A stretch of DNA of 64,000 nt from Fulvivirga maritima (GCF_021389955.1 NZ_CP089980.1:1425501-1489500), one strand, 5' to 3'; positions 27,801 through 36,262 are shown, counted from the stretch's first letter. Program-made: numbers and translations. Notes: generated from the sequence alone by a model not told the origin.

Positions 27801-28074
27801 GCACATCAATTACAGACCTTCCAGCTATAGCCTCTTCCTTTGAAGCTAACCCTACAAATGAAAATACTAAAGTAGCATCTTCTGGAGCAGAAAGGCTATA
27901 ATTACCTTCTACATCCGTTACCGTACCATTGGATGTACCTTTTACGATAACGTTTACTCCGGGCATTCCTGTTCCGTCCTTAGCCGACGTCACTTTCCCG
28001 GAAACAGTCTTTTCTTGTGCCCACGTAACCAGCGAGAACACGAAAAAACTCATAAATAGTAATAGTTTCCTCAT
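24847..28074 (-). CDS. SusC/RagA TonB-linked outer-membrane protein
   Basis: A TonB-dependent importer of 1075 residues. It has a signal peptide ending VTWAQ, a CarboxypepD_reg-like domain (about 23-105, VSGKVTSAKDGTGMPGVNVI and GTVTDVEGNYSLS), the TonB-box/plug region (QQLGEVVVTALGIEREERSLGY, then VVRGSNSLTGNNQVLFVVDG and GSDAANGVVLITTKKG) and a barrel ending YGFNVRVQF with terminal Phe. Length and order match SusC rather than siderophore receptors. It heads the susCD operon with a predicted promoter and a 17-bp palindrome in the upstream 373-base gap. Confidence 0.95.
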   Translation of the reverse strand: MRKLLLFMSFFVFSLVTWAQEKTVSGKVTSAKDGTGMPGVNVIVKGTSNGTVTDVEGNYSLSAPEDATLVFSFVGLASKEEAIAGRSVIDVQMQEDVQQLGEVVVTALGIEREERSLGYSVQEVSGDAVSKAKEGSFISSLSGKVSGLNIKKSNSLGGSVNAVVRGSNSLTGNNQVLFVVDGIPISNSNLNTADQQTGGGGYDYGNAASDIDPESIASISVLKGATAAALYGSDAANGVVLITTKKGSKQKGIGVTLNHNTSFSVFDKKTFPKYQNSYGAGYSPGYGDTSDYFYDRDVNGDGQLDLLVPVGEDASFGAAYDPNLLVYTWESLYPELDTYMQPQPWVGAENGPDYIFETGVSNVTSLSFQGGNEKGSFRAGYTHDNRTGILPNSEITRDVIDFNASYNLSEKLSVDGKMSYFRTEGKGRYGTGYDGGNVVQGLRQWFQTNVDLKAQEQAYNQTGQNITWNPNSNTDVSPHYFNNPYFVLNENYETDRRNRFFGKFQVNYEITEWMKAMARFGVDSYSDLQEERMAVGSLAQPSYSKYHRTFEAYNSDFILQFNKNITDKFSFNGLLGVSIKNTRINSTRSSTNGGLVVDGVYALSNSVSALNPPTETDTHVRKFGYYGQATFGYNDLLYLDATLRVDKSSTLPEDNNTYLYPSVAGSFIFSELMDQSWLNMGKVRLGWAQVTSDAQPYSLLNTYQAATPYGSTPLYFIDDTANNPDLEPETTEELELGLEMSALDNRVRLDLSLYKKNTTNQILPVQVSKATGFNYRFVNAGEMENKGIEVSLFGAPVRTSDFEWGVNVNWSRNRNKVVSLFEGGENLLIYSAWSTAINARKGEAYGAITGSDYVYLNGKRVVGSDGKYLMSESTTEIIGNIQPDWNAGVNNTFSYKNLSFSFLIDIQHGGDIVNYDMGFGRATGLYEETAGLNELGNPVRDPVSEGGGVLLDGVTADGAVNTVRADASTYETPFGYYGGSVETGGYAPDASLVYDASYIKLREVTLNYRLPSSVISKTFLQDVTVGVYGRNLWIIDKNLPYGDPEFSASSGNSQGIQNGALPATKEYGFNVRVQF

Positions 28075-28134
28075 AATTAGTTGTTTTAGGTTATTTTAGT
28101 TAGAAATGGTACTCATGTAAAAATACCAAGCCGC

Positions 28135-28164
28135 CAAATTAACACAGGTTGATGTAAAAACAAA
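28135..28164 (-). promoter_or_regulatory. Predicted susC promoter
   Basis: Minus strand: TTTG (28161-28164), a 19-base spacer, then TAATTTG (28135-28141), close to the TAnnTTTG consensus (one base short). It lies about 60 bases before the susC start. Confidence 0.45.
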
Positions 28165-28192
28165 ATCTAATTCCGTCATGAAGCTGAATTTT

Positions 28193-28209
28193 AGTCGAAT
28201 ATTTCGACT
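28193..28209. promoter_or_regulatory. 17-bp palindrome upstream of the susC promoter
   Basis: AGTCGAATATTTCGACT: 7-bp arms around TAT, perfectly symmetrical. It lies about 30 bases upstream of the predicted -33 element, a position suited to an activator. No regulator gene is nearby, so the binding protein is unknown. Confidence 0.4.
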
Positions 28210-28385
28210 TTTACTTAAAGTATAGATTTAAGCATTTTATCAGGTTCAGCTTCTTTTAAATCGATTTCGAAGATAAAACATAACAAAATTGAGTTAGTGC
28301 AATTAATAAAATTTCAGAAAAGACAGCGGTTTCTTAAAATATTCACAAAAGGCACGAAATCTGAAATTTTAGGCAAGCCTATAAA

Positions 28386-28422
28386 ACAAAAAAACCTTCC
28401 CGAAATAAATCGAGAAGGTTTC
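28386..28422 (-). terminator. Terminator of the rplU-rpmA operon
   Basis: An 11-bp stem with one mismatch (AAACCTTCCCG with CGAGAAGGTTT) around 8 bases; on the minus strand a run of seven T follows. It lies just downstream of the rpmA stop. Confidence 0.75.
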
Positions 28423-28447
28423 TCCTAATGTATGTTTTATAGGAAGC

Positions 28448-28705
28448 TTACGCTTGTGCTTCTACAGATACAAATGATCTGTTGTTTCTTCCTTTTTTGA
28501 AAGTAACTATACCATCAGATAAAGCAAATAATGTATGGTCTTTTCCAATACCTACATTTTTACCTGGGTGATGCTTAGTTCCTCTTTGTCTCACGATAAT
28601 GTTTCCAGCGATAGCTTGCTGTCCTCCAAATATCTTTACTCCTAGTCGTTTACTTTCCGACTCTCTACCGTTTTTAGAACTACCAGCTCCTTTTTTATGT
28701 GCCAT
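28448..28705 (-). CDS. rpmA: 50S ribosomal protein L27
   Basis: Ribosomal protein bL27, whose N-terminus reaches the peptidyl transferase centre. It is 85 residues, normal length. It begins [20 protein letters not shown], followed by LGVKIFGGQ and [26 protein letters not shown]. There is no N-terminal pro-sequence of the Firmicutes type. It follows rplU, the usual order, 71 bases downstream. Confidence 0.97.
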   Translation of the reverse strand: MAHKKGAGSSKNGRESESKRLGVKIFGGQQAIAGNIIVRQRGTKHHPGKNVGIGKDHTLFALSDGIVTFKKGRNNRSFVSVEAQA

Positions 28706-28776
28706 GTTCGTTAAATGTTTTTATTATACTTAAGTATCTGTTCTCTAAACTTAGTTCAAACTAACTTGAAGCCTCT

Positions 28777-29139
28777 TTATGCAGCTTCCTCTGTAGATTC
28801 CTTCTTCTTAGTGGCCTTTTTAGCTCCTTTACCAACGATATCTTCTATCTGAATTTTGGTAAACTGCTGGCGGTGACCGTTTTTCTTCTTGTAACCTTTT
28901 CTTCTTTTCTTTTTGAAGACGATTACTTTATCACCTTTTACATGACCCAGGATTTTTCCTGATACTTTGGCACCTTCTACTAATGGTGCACCTACTTCGA
29001 TCGTATTGCCATCACCTAATAACAATACGTTACCGAACTCAACGGAAGCGCCTTCTTCGCCCTCCAACTTGGGAGCATACACGAATTGGTCTTTTGTTAC
29101 TTTGAACTGCTTTCCGGCTATGTCAACTATTGCGTACAT
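28777..29139 (-). CDS. rplU: 50S ribosomal protein L21 with charged tail
   Basis: Ribosomal protein bL21, which binds 23S rRNA. It is 120 residues; the core (YAIVDIAGKQFKV at the start, KVIVFKKKRRKGYKKKNGHR near 70) is followed by a Lys/Glu/Ala tail (GKGAKKATKKKESTEEAA) longer than in E. coli (103 residues). It forms an operon with rpmA and has one of the best promoter matches in the window. Confidence 0.97.
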   Translation of the reverse strand: MYAIVDIAGKQFKVTKDQFVYAPKLEGEEGASVEFGNVLLLGDGNTIEVGAPLVEGAKVSGKILGHVKGDKVIVFKKKRRKGYKKKNGHRQQFTKIQIEDIVGKGAKKATKKKESTEEAA

Positions 29140-29167
29140 GTAACTTATAGATTTTTAAAATGGATTG

Positions 29168-29198
29168 CAAAGTTAAACTAATTATATTAAATATCAAA
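29168..29198 (-). promoter_or_regulatory. Predicted rplU-rpmA promoter
   Basis: On the minus strand: TTTG (29195-29198), a 19-base spacer, TAACTTTG (29168-29175). Both boxes match the Bacteroidota consensus fully. The -7 box lies 28 bases before the rplU ATG. Confidence 0.7.
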
Positions 29199-29251
29199 CA
29201 CTTGCTTGGATGATAATAATGATAATTATTCTATATATATTAAGGTGTAGT

Positions 29252-29300
29252 GCTTGCGCTTACGCTTGCTTCGCTTGCTTATATTGCTTGACTTGCTTGC
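29252..29300. repeat. Cluster of GCTTGC hexamers
   Basis: GCTTGC occurs at 29252, 29264, 29273 and 29295, with a GCTTGA at 29286, all on the same strand, spaced 12, 9, 13 and 9 bases. The stretch is clearly more G/C-rich and repetitive than the A/T-rich gap around it, and it precedes the unknown gene at 29346. It is too short for a CRISPR array. Confidence 0.5.
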
Positions 29301-29345
29301 AATTATCGAATGCTTTATTTTAACTTCGTATTTCTTTTTCACAAT

Positions 29346-29849
29346 ATGAAACTCAACATTCCCGAAAAATACGCAGATTTATACCTGAAAGCGCTCTCAG
29401 AACGTAAGCGTATGCTTCAGGCTAAAATAGCTGAGTTTCAGAGGGAAATAGATGATATTGAAAACCATATGAGTGCGCTTACAAGCATACCCATTTTTCA
29501 GGATAATCTACCTACCAGCAAGTCTAAATATCAAGCGAACAGCTATCAGGAGGAGTGGCCATGGTCTAGAAAAATCACTTATTATCAGGAACTTAACAAG
29601 CAAATAATGACCTCCGCAGAAGTGGTAGACTTCATTTTAAATAAGGAACCAAGCCTAGACAAAAACAAGGTAAGAAGCTCAATATCAGCGGCTTTATCTA
29701 ACAAACACCGCTCTGGTGATTATATTAAATTTGTAGACCCAGTCACTAATACCGCTTACTACGGGCCACCTGAGTGGTTTATAAATAAGGAGCAGCCCCA
29801 TCTCACTTATGTACCAAACGATCTTAAAAAAAGGCTTATCGGCAAGTAA
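29346..29849 (+). CDS. Unknown protein: coiled coil plus possible winged-helix domain
   Basis: 167 residues from the ATG at 29346 (MKLNIPEKYADLYLKAL); the frame is open further up to 29310, but the upstream codons look non-coding. Residues about 10-45 form a charged helix likely to be a coiled coil (ERKRMLQAKIAEFQREIDDI). Residues about 85-150 (TSAEVVDFILNKEPSL, KVRSSISAALSNKHRSGDYI, FVDPVTNTAYYGPPEWF) resemble a winged-helix fold with a helix-turn-helix-like section and a beta wing. No signal peptide or membrane segment. It stands alone between rplU and nrdB, preceded by the GCTTGC cluster. A DNA-binding role is only a guess. Confidence 0.7.
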   Translation: MKLNIPEKYADLYLKALSERKRMLQAKIAEFQREIDDIENHMSALTSIPIFQDNLPTSKSKYQANSYQEEWPWSRKITYYQELNKQIMTSAEVVDFILNKEPSLDKNKVRSSISAALSNKHRSGDYIKFVDPVTNTAYYGPPEWFINKEQPHLTYVPNDLKKRLIGK

Positions 29850-30206
29850 TATAATGTAAGAAATGCTGCTTCAAATGAACTTCAGCAGCTTGATTCTGTG
29901 GAAAACTTTTTGAGATTTTTTCAACCCCATTTCCTGCCATCTAGAGGCAAACTAACAATTGAAAAAATGCCCCTAATTACCTGTAAATAAATAACTTATA
30001 TCACATAAGCACCCCATGCCTCCGCTTCAGCTTTCAGCTTTGATTTTTCTTCTCATTTCTTAATTTTGCATCAGCTTTTCACAGCTACAAATTCTAACAC
30101 CGTTCTGGAATGTCCCTGTAATTTTTAGAACAAATATTTCGTTTTAACAAAACATTGACCTCTGGTCCATTTTTATAAATAATAAGTTTTCAACTTAAAC
30201 ATGTAA
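29850..30206. other. Non-coding gap upstream of nrdB
   Basis: This 357-base gap has no supported gene. It contains a weak hairpin (GCTGCT at 29865 with AGCAGC at 29884) that may end the upstream gene, a full promoter match at 30039-30068, and then about 130 bases of leader before nrdB. I see no clear NrdR box pair and no cobalamin riboswitch features. Confidence 0.65.
30039..30068 (+). promoter_or_regulatory. Predicted nrdBA promoter
   Basis: TTTG (30039-30042), an 18-base spacer and TAATTTTG (30061-30068): both boxes match the Bacteroidota consensus. The transcript would start near 30075, giving a leader of about 130 bases, long for this window. Confidence 0.55.
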
Positions 30207-31202
30207 ATGATGAGTGACAACACAAACGCCATTGAAGAACCTATATTAAAAGAGAACAAAAACAGATTTGTATTATTCCCTATACAGCATGATGATATCT
30301 GGGAGTTTTACAAAAAATCAGAAGCCAGCTTTTGGACAGCAGAAGAAATAGATTTAGGGCAGGACCTAAAAGACTGGAACAACCTGAACGATGGTGAACG
30401 TCACTTTATATCTCATGTACTTGCCTTTTTTGCAGCCAGTGATGGTATTGTAAATGAAAACCTGGCAGAAAACTTTGTGGCAGAAGTACAATATACTGAA
30501 GCTAAATTTTTCTATGGTTTCCAGATAGCCGTTGAAAACATTCACTCTGAAACTTATTCTTTATTAATAGACACTTATATTAAAGATGCTAAAGAAAAAG
30601 ACAGGCTCTTCAATGCTATTGATACTATGGACTGCGTGAAGTTGAAAGCTGACTGGGCTCTGAGATGGATCGATAAAGGAAGTTTTGCAGAAAGACTAGT
30701 GGCATTTGCAGCAGTAGAAGGAATTTTCTTCTCAGGTAGTTTCTGTTCTATCTTCTGGTTAAAGAAAAGAGGTCTAATGCCAGGACTAAGTTTCTCTAAT
30801 GAGCTTATCTCCAGAGATGAAGGTCTGCACTGTGATTTTGCTTGCTTAATTTATAATAACCACCTTGTAAACAAGTTGCCAAAAAGCACTGTTAAGGAAA
30901 TCATTAAAGATGCCGTTTCTATTGAAAAAGATTTCGTTACTGATGCTCTTCCTGTATCTCTGATAGGTATGAATGCTGATTTGATGTGCCAATACATCGA
31001 GTTTGTTGCAGACAGACTATTACAAGAGCTTACTGGAGAAAAAATCTATGGCGCAACCAATCCATTCGATTTTATGGAAATGATTTCTTTACAAGGTAAA
31101 ACAAATTTCTTCGAGAAAAGAGTAGGAGATTACCAAAAAGCCGGTGTGATGAAGAAAAATGATGATTCTTCTCCTAAGTTTTCTCTTGACGAAGATTTTT
31201 AA
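30207..31202 (+). CDS. nrdB: Class Ia ribonucleotide reductase small subunit
   Basis: The R2 subunit that holds the di-iron centre and tyrosyl radical for aerobic dNTP synthesis. It is 331 residues (start at either of two adjacent ATG codons). By comparison with mouse R2, the ligands are Asp79 (SDGIVNEN), Glu110 and His113 (ENIHSETY), Glu171, and Glu205 and His208 (RDEGLH). The radical Tyr is Tyr117, present, so this is not a radical-free class Ic enzyme. The sequence is of the eukaryote-like type, and the C-terminal peptide ([10 protein letters not shown]) is the R1-docking tail. It is followed by nrdA after 43 bases. Confidence 0.97.
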   Translation: MMSDNTNAIEEPILKENKNRFVLFPIQHDDIWEFYKKSEASFWTAEEIDLGQDLKDWNNLNDGERHFISHVLAFFAASDGIVNENLAENFVAEVQYTEAKFFYGFQIAVENIHSETYSLLIDTYIKDAKEKDRLFNAIDTMDCVKLKADWALRWIDKGSFAERLVAFAAVEGIFFSGSFCSIFWLKKRGLMPGLSFSNELISRDEGLHCDFACLIYNNHLVNKLPKSTVKEIIKDAVSIEKDFVTDALPVSLIGMNADLMCQYIEFVADRLLQELTGEKIYGATNPFDFMEMISLQGKTNFFEKRVGDYQKAGVMKKNDDSSPKFSLDEDF

Positions 31203-31245
31203 TTTTTTTGATAATATAAAAAAACCAACATAACCCCCTATTTAT

Positions 31246-33621
31246 ATGCTAGTAATAAAAAGAGACGGACGGCGTGAGTCCGTTAAATTTGACAAGATAA
31301 CGTCAAGAATTGAAAAACTTTGCTACGGCCTAGATATGAACTATATCGAGCCAGTAGATATTGCCAAAAAGGTTATTAATGGAATATATGATGGTGTAAC
31401 TACCGTAGAATTAGATAACCTGGCTGCAGAAACTGCCGCTTCTATGACTACAAAGCACCCAGATTTTGCTTTGTTAGCTGCTAGAATGGCTATTTCTAAC
31501 CTTCATAAAGTAACTAGCAAGTCTTTTTCAAATACTATGAAAAGACTTTATACTTATGAAGATCCTAAAACAGCAGAAAATGCACCTTTGATTTCTAAAG
31601 AAGCGTATGGGGTTATCAAGAAAAACGCCGCTTTATTAGATTCTACTATTATATACGACAGGGATTTTAACTACGACTACTTCGGATTTAAAACTCTTGA
31701 AAGATCTTACCTAATGAAAATAGATGGTAAGATAGTAGAAAGACCACAGCACATGCTTATGAGAGTAGCTGTAGGTATTCATATGGATGACATTGAGTCT
31801 GTAATTGAAACTTACAACTTGTTAAGTGAAAAATGGTTTACTCACGCTACACCTACACTTTTCAACGCAGGTACTCCTAAGCCTCAATTGTCTTCTTGTT
31901 TCTTACTTACTATGCAAGAAGATAGTATAGATGGTATTTATGATACCTTGAAACAATGTGCTAAAATATCACAATCAGCTGGTGGAATAGGGTTAAGCAT
32001 TCATAATGTAAGAGCTACCGGATCATATATCAAAGGAACAGGGGGTGTTTCTAACGGTATCGTGCCTATGCTTAGAAACTTTGATATGACTGCCAGATAC
32101 GTAGATCAGGGTGGTGGTAAAAGAAAAGGAAGCTTTGCTATTTACCTTGAGCCTTGGCATGCGGATATCTTTGATTTCCTTGATCTGAGAAAAAACCACG
32201 GTAAAGAAGAATTAAGAGCCAGAGACCTTTTCTACGCATTATGGATTTCTGATTTATTCATGAAAAGAGTAGAAAACAACGAAATGTGGTCTCTTTTCTG
32301 CCCTAACGAAGCTCCAGGATTAGCTGATTGCTACGGTGAAGAGTTCGAAAAACTTTATACTAAGTACGAAAGCGAAGGAAAATACAGAAGACAAATAAAA
32401 GCTCAGGATTTATGGTTTGAAGTATTGGAAGCTCAAATAGAAACAGGAACTCCGTTCATGCTTTATAAAGATGCTGCCAATAGAAAATCTAACCAGAAGA
32501 ATTTAGGTACTATTAAGTCTAGTAACTTATGTACTGAAATTATGGAATACACTGCTCCTGATGAAGTGGCTGTATGTAACCTGGCTTCAATTGCTCTACC
32601 TAAATTTGTTACAGAAGAAGGTACTTTTGATCATCAGAAGCTTTATGATATAACTAAGGTAATCACTCGTAACCTCAATAAAATTATTGATGTTAACTAT
32701 TACCCTGTTGCTGAAGCTAAAACATCCAACATGAGACACAGACCTATCGGTATAGGTGTACAAGGTCTGGCGGATGCCTTCTTAATGTTAAAAATGCCTT
32801 TTGACTCTGAAGAAGCTAAAGGATTAAACAAAGATATCCACGAAACTATCTACTTTGCTGCTATGACAGCTTCTATGGAAATAGCTCAGGTAGAAGGACC
32901 GTATGAAACATTCAAAGGTTCACCTGTTTCTAAAGGTATATTCCAGTTTGATATGTGGGGAGTAACTCCTGAGTCTAACCGTTGGGACTGGGCTACTTTA
33001 AAGCAACAAGTGAAAAAGCATGGGGTAAGAAACTCTCTTTTAGTAGCACCTATGCCTACTGCTTCTACTTCTCAAATACTTGGTAACAATGAGTGCTTTG
33101 AGCCTTATACTTCAAACATTTATACCAGAAGAACATTATCAGGTGAGTTCATTGTAGTGAACAAGCACTTGATGAGAGATCTTATTGAGTTAGGAATTTG
33201 GGATGATGATATGAAAAACAGATTGATCGAAGCTAACGGTTCTGTTCAAGGTTTCGCTGATATCCCACAAAATATAAAAGACAGATATAAAACAGTTTGG
33301 GAATTATCTCAAAAAGTAATTATAGATATGGCTGCCGATAGAGGTGCCTATATTTGCCAAAGTCAGAGTATGAACGTTCACGTTCAAGAGCCTAACTTCG
33401 GTAAGTTAACCTCTATGCACTTCCACGCATGGAAAAAAGGCTTGAAAACCGGAATGTATTATCTAAGAACAAAAGCCGCTGCTTCTGCTATTCAGTTTAC
33501 AGTTGATAAGTCTGCCAAACACCAACCTGTAGCTAGAAACGCAGAATTAGAAGACCAAAATCGCTCAGATATGGCTTGTTCACTAGATGATCCGGATTCT
33601 TGCGAGGCATGCGGAAGTTAA
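31246..33621 (+). CDS. nrdA: Class Ia ribonucleotide reductase large subunit
   Basis: The R1 subunit that binds nucleotides and reduces ribonucleoside diphosphates. It is 791 residues. An N-terminal ATP-cone (1-90, [17 protein letters not shown]), the allosteric activity site, suggests dATP inhibition. The catalytic barrel has Cys218 (PQLSSCFL), Cys429 (NLCTEI, thiyl radical) and Cys444 (VAVCNL), corresponding to E. coli Cys225, Cys439 and Cys462; Glu431 and Asn427 are also conserved. The C-terminal CEACGS pair accepts electrons from thioredoxin or glutaredoxin. It is co-transcribed with nrdB and ends at a strong terminator. Confidence 0.97.
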   Translation: MLVIKRDGRRESVKFDKITSRIEKLCYGLDMNYIEPVDIAKKVINGIYDGVTTVELDNLAAETAASMTTKHPDFALLAARMAISNLHKVTSKSFSNTMKRLYTYEDPKTAENAPLISKEAYGVIKKNAALLDSTIIYDRDFNYDYFGFKTLERSYLMKIDGKIVERPQHMLMRVAVGIHMDDIESVIETYNLLSEKWFTHATPTLFNAGTPKPQLSSCFLLTMQEDSIDGIYDTLKQCAKISQSAGGIGLSIHNVRATGSYIKGTGGVSNGIVPMLRNFDMTARYVDQGGGKRKGSFAIYLEPWHADIFDFLDLRKNHGKEELRARDLFYALWISDLFMKRVENNEMWSLFCPNEAPGLADCYGEEFEKLYTKYESEGKYRRQIKAQDLWFEVLEAQIETGTPFMLYKDAANRKSNQKNLGTIKSSNLCTEIMEYTAPDEVAVCNLASIALPKFVTEEGTFDHQKLYDITKVITRNLNKIIDVNYYPVAEAKTSNMRHRPIGIGVQGLADAFLMLKMPFDSEEAKGLNKDIHETIYFAAMTASMEIAQVEGPYETFKGSPVSKGIFQFDMWGVTPESNRWDWATLKQQVKKHGVRNSLLVAPMPTASTSQILGNNECFEPYTSNIYTRRTLSGEFIVVNKHLMRDLIELGIWDDDMKNRLIEANGSVQGFADIPQNIKDRYKTVWELSQKVIIDMAADRGAYICQSQSMNVHVQEPNFGKLTSMHFHAWKKGLKTGMYYLRTKAAASAIQFTVDKSAKHQPVARNAELEDQNRSDMACSLDDPDSCEACGS

Positions 33622-33653
33622 TTTATGTCACCTAGTTAATTCACTTTAACTTG

Positions 33654-33685
33654 AAGTCCCGATCCTCACCGATCGGGACTTTTTT
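33654..33685 (+). terminator. Terminator after nrdA
   Basis: An 11-bp stem (AAGTCCCGATC, 33654-33664, with GATCGGGACTT, 33671-33681) around 6 bases, followed by T residues. Confidence 0.88.
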
Positions 33686-33761
33686 ATTTCCTTATATAAA
33701 AGGTACCGATCTACTCAGTAGCTTTTGTTAAATTCGCTGACCAATAACCTATAAGATAACC

Positions 33762-35939
33762 ATGAAAAAAATTACACTAGCTTTTATTGCTCTACTTTTT
33801 ATGAATATCGCATTTGCCCAAAAAGAAATAACTGTTTCTGATATATTTGAAAAAGGCACTTTCTCTCAGAAGAGTGTCTATGGTATTAACTGGATGAACG
33901 ATGGCCGCTACTACAGCGCCCAGGAAGGTAATGACATAGTAAAATATGATGTTACCACCGGAGAAAAGGTTGCTACCATACTCAATGGAGATGACCTGAG
34001 TCCATCCATTAACTTCAGAGGTTATACTTTTAGCCAAGGCATGGATAAAATATTGCTGATGACTGAGCGGGAAAGCATCTATAGAAGATCTTACAAAGCC
34101 GAATTCTATGTTTATGATATGGAAACCAAAAAACTGGTAAAACTATCAGAAAACGGTAAGCAATCATATGCTTCATTTTCTCCAGATGGCTCCAAAGTAG
34201 CATTCACACGTGATAATAATCTCTTTTATGTGAACCTTGCTGATATGAGTGAAGTGCAAATCACCTCAGATGGCGAATTTAATCATATTATTAACGGCAG
34301 CACAGATTGGGTTTATGAAGAAGAACTCTCCTTCACTAAGGCATTTGAATGGTCTGGAAATGGAGAACAAATCTTCTTTCTGACTTTTGATGAAAGCGGA
34401 GTAAGAGAATACAATATGCAAGTATGGCATAACGGACAGCTCTACCCTGAAGATTATCGTTTCAAATACCCAAAAGCAGGAGAAGATAACAGTAAAGTTA
34501 CAGCACAAATTTTCACGCTTAAAAACAAAGCGTTAACCCAGGTTGAACTTCAAGGAGATGATAAAGAATTTTATATAGCAAGAATAAAACCTACCGAAAA
34601 AGCTCAAACACTGGCATTAATAAGACTCAACAGGCTTCAAAATAAAATTGATTTACTTCATGTAAATATGAATAACGGAGAAGTAAAAGAAGTGCTCTCC
34701 GAAAAATATGACACTTACATAGATATTGATTTTATTGACGAGCTGTATTACCTAAAAGATGGAGAAAGGTTCATCTGGGCCAGCGAAAAATCAGGCTATA
34801 AGCACTTATACCTGTATAATACTGATGGAAAATTGATTAACCAAATCACGAATGGTGAATGGGAAGCTTTATCAATAGCAGGAGTTGAAGAAAAAGGGAA
34901 GAAAGCTACTATCTATTATACTTCAAATGAAGGTTCTCCACTAGAGAAATACTTCTACTCTGTGGGTATTAATGGTAAAGGCAAGCAAAAGCTTACTGAG
35001 CAACAAGGTGTGCATAACATTAATATGAGTAATGATCAGCAATATTATATAGATTATTACTCTAGTGCTACTGATCCTCTGAAAGTGACTTTGTACCAAA
35101 CCAAAGGAAATAAAAAGATAAAAGTGCTGGAAGATAATGCAGCACTAAGCGAAACAGCAAAAGAATATAACCTTCAGGAAAAAGAGTTTTTCACCTTTAA
35201 AACAGTAGATGGAACAGAGCTAAATGGCTACATGCTTAAACCAGAAGGTTTTGATCCAAATAAGCAATATCCCATTCTTATCTATCAATACAGTGGGCCA
35301 GGTTCTCAAAATGTATTTAACTCATGGGGTGGCGGTCAATATTACTGGCACCAGATGTTAACTCAAAAAGGCTATATAGTAGCCGTGATTGATACACGAG
35401 GAACAGGTGGCCGTGGAGCTGATTTCAAAAAAATCACCTATAAACAACTAGGTAAATATGAGGTAGAAGATCATATAGAAGCAGCCAAATTTTTAGGTAC
35501 GCAGACTTACATAGATGCCGATAGAATAGGTATTTGGGGCTGGAGTTATGGTGGTTATATGAGCTCATTAGCCATTTTAAAGGGGGCCGATGTATTTAAA
35601 GCGGCAATAGCTGTGGCACCGGTAACTAATTGGAGATTTTATGACACCATTTATACAGAAAGGTATATGGATACTCCACAAAATAATGCCTCTGGTTATG
35701 ATGATAATTCTCCTACCACTTATGCAGATCAGCTTAAAGGCAACTTCCTGCTTATTCATGGTACAGGTGATGACAATGTGCATTTCCAGAACTCGGTGGC
35801 TCTGCAAAACGCATTGATACATCATGGAAAGCAGTTTGACTCATTTTACTATCCTGACAGAACACATGGTATTTATAAAGATAGCGCTCGCCCTCACTTA
35901 TTTACTATGATGACTAACTGGATAATAGAAAACCTTTAA
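33762..35939 (+). CDS. S9 family peptidase, dipeptidyl peptidase IV-like
   Basis: A periplasmic or exported serine peptidase that removes N-terminal dipeptides, typically after proline. It is 725 residues with a signal peptide (ITLAFIALLFMNIAFAQ). The beta-propeller domain (about 40-470) is followed by the alpha/beta-hydrolase domain: GxSxG as GWSYGG with Ser595, the acid at Asp670/671 in GTGDDNVHF, and His702 in RTHGIY. WVYEEELSFTKAFEWS in the propeller is the DPP-IV Glu motif that binds the free N-terminus, which supports true DPP activity. It stands alone between two intergenic gaps and is followed at once by a MITE-like element. Confidence 0.94.
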   Translation: MKKITLAFIALLFMNIAFAQKEITVSDIFEKGTFSQKSVYGINWMNDGRYYSAQEGNDIVKYDVTTGEKVATILNGDDLSPSINFRGYTFSQGMDKILLMTERESIYRRSYKAEFYVYDMETKKLVKLSENGKQSYASFSPDGSKVAFTRDNNLFYVNLADMSEVQITSDGEFNHIINGSTDWVYEEELSFTKAFEWSGNGEQIFFLTFDESGVREYNMQVWHNGQLYPEDYRFKYPKAGEDNSKVTAQIFTLKNKALTQVELQGDDKEFYIARIKPTEKAQTLALIRLNRLQNKIDLLHVNMNNGEVKEVLSEKYDTYIDIDFIDELYYLKDGERFIWASEKSGYKHLYLYNTDGKLINQITNGEWEALSIAGVEEKGKKATIYYTSNEGSPLEKYFYSVGINGKGKQKLTEQQGVHNINMSNDQQYYIDYYSSATDPLKVTLYQTKGNKKIKVLEDNAALSETAKEYNLQEKEFFTFKTVDGTELNGYMLKPEGFDPNKQYPILIYQYSGPGSQNVFNSWGGGQYYWHQMLTQKGYIVAVIDTRGTGGRGADFKKITYKQLGKYEVEDHIEAAKFLGTQTYIDADRIGIWGWSYGGYMSSLAILKGADVFKAAIAVAPVTNWRFYDTIYTERYMDTPQNNASGYDDNSPTTYADQLKGNFLLIHGTGDDNVHFQNSVALQNALIHHGKQFDSFYYPDRTHGIYKDSARPHLFTMMTNWIIENL

Positions 35940-35948
35940 ACTTATCTT

Positions 35949-36256
35949 AAAGGGCTGTCTCAAAAGTAGTGACTCAATGAATGTCACATTGGGTTACTAC
36001 CAATGACAGTTGTGTGAAAAGTCAGAACAATTGAGATCTAATTAAATCATGAATCAGTACCGATCGTCTACACTTCGACACGGCTCAGCGTGACTCGGCT
36101 GTGGTTTCATCTTGCTGTACAGTTGTGAGGTGACAGTGGTTTGAAAAGAAGGCTTTTCTCAAGTTCTTAGTGGTAGTTCATTTATATGAAATGCTTCAGT
36201 GAACGGAAGACCTCACAGCAAGAAAGAGTTTTTTGTTACTTTTGAAACAGCCCTTT
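35949..36256. mobile_element. MITE-like non-autonomous element
   Basis: A 308-base stretch without a gene, bounded by inverted repeats of 20 bases with one mismatch: AAAGGGCTGTCTCAAAAGTA at 35949-35968 and the complement of TACTTTTGAAACAGCCCTTT at 36237-36256. Such GGGCTGTYTCAAAA ends are typical of insertion sequences. There is an inner imperfect inverted repeat (TCTTGCTGT near 36111 with ACAGCAAGA near 36215). No transposase remains. I see no clear target duplication. The right end lies 6 bases before the start codon of the next gene. Confidence 0.6.
36072..36095. repeat. REP-like palindromic motif inside the MITE-like element
   Basis: Contains CTTCGACACGGCTCAG and a following GCGTGAC. Variants of CTTCGACA-x-GCTCAG are, to my knowledge, frequent dispersed repeats in many bacteria, including Bacteroidota. 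Only one copy was found in this window. Confidence 0.4.
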
Positions 36257-36262
36257 TTTTAT

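Larger units (their letters stand above)
28075..28447. other. Non-coding gap between susC and rpmA
   Basis: This 373-base gap has no gene that I can support. It holds the predicted susC promoter (28135-28164), a 17-bp palindrome (28193-28209) and the rpmA terminator (28386-28422). The remainder is A/T-rich and featureless to me. Confidence 0.7.

Noticed and set aside
29252-29300. GCTTGC repeats as a possible CRISPR array
   Set aside because: Units are only 6 bases with 3-7 base spacers, and no cas gene is present.
29850-30206. NrdR boxes or a cobalamin riboswitch before nrdB
   Set aside because: No pair of 16-bp NrdR-like palindromes and no B12-box-like segment could be found by eye; A/T-rich near-matches are not convincing.
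30207-31202. Radical-free class Ic or manganese-type R2
   Set aside because: The radical tyrosine (Tyr117) and all six metal ligands of the standard class Ia protein are present.
35940-36262. The inverted GGGCTGT ends as one ordinary terminator of the S9 peptidase gene
   Set aside because: The arms are 268 bases apart with structured sequence between them, which fits a mobile element better than a terminator.
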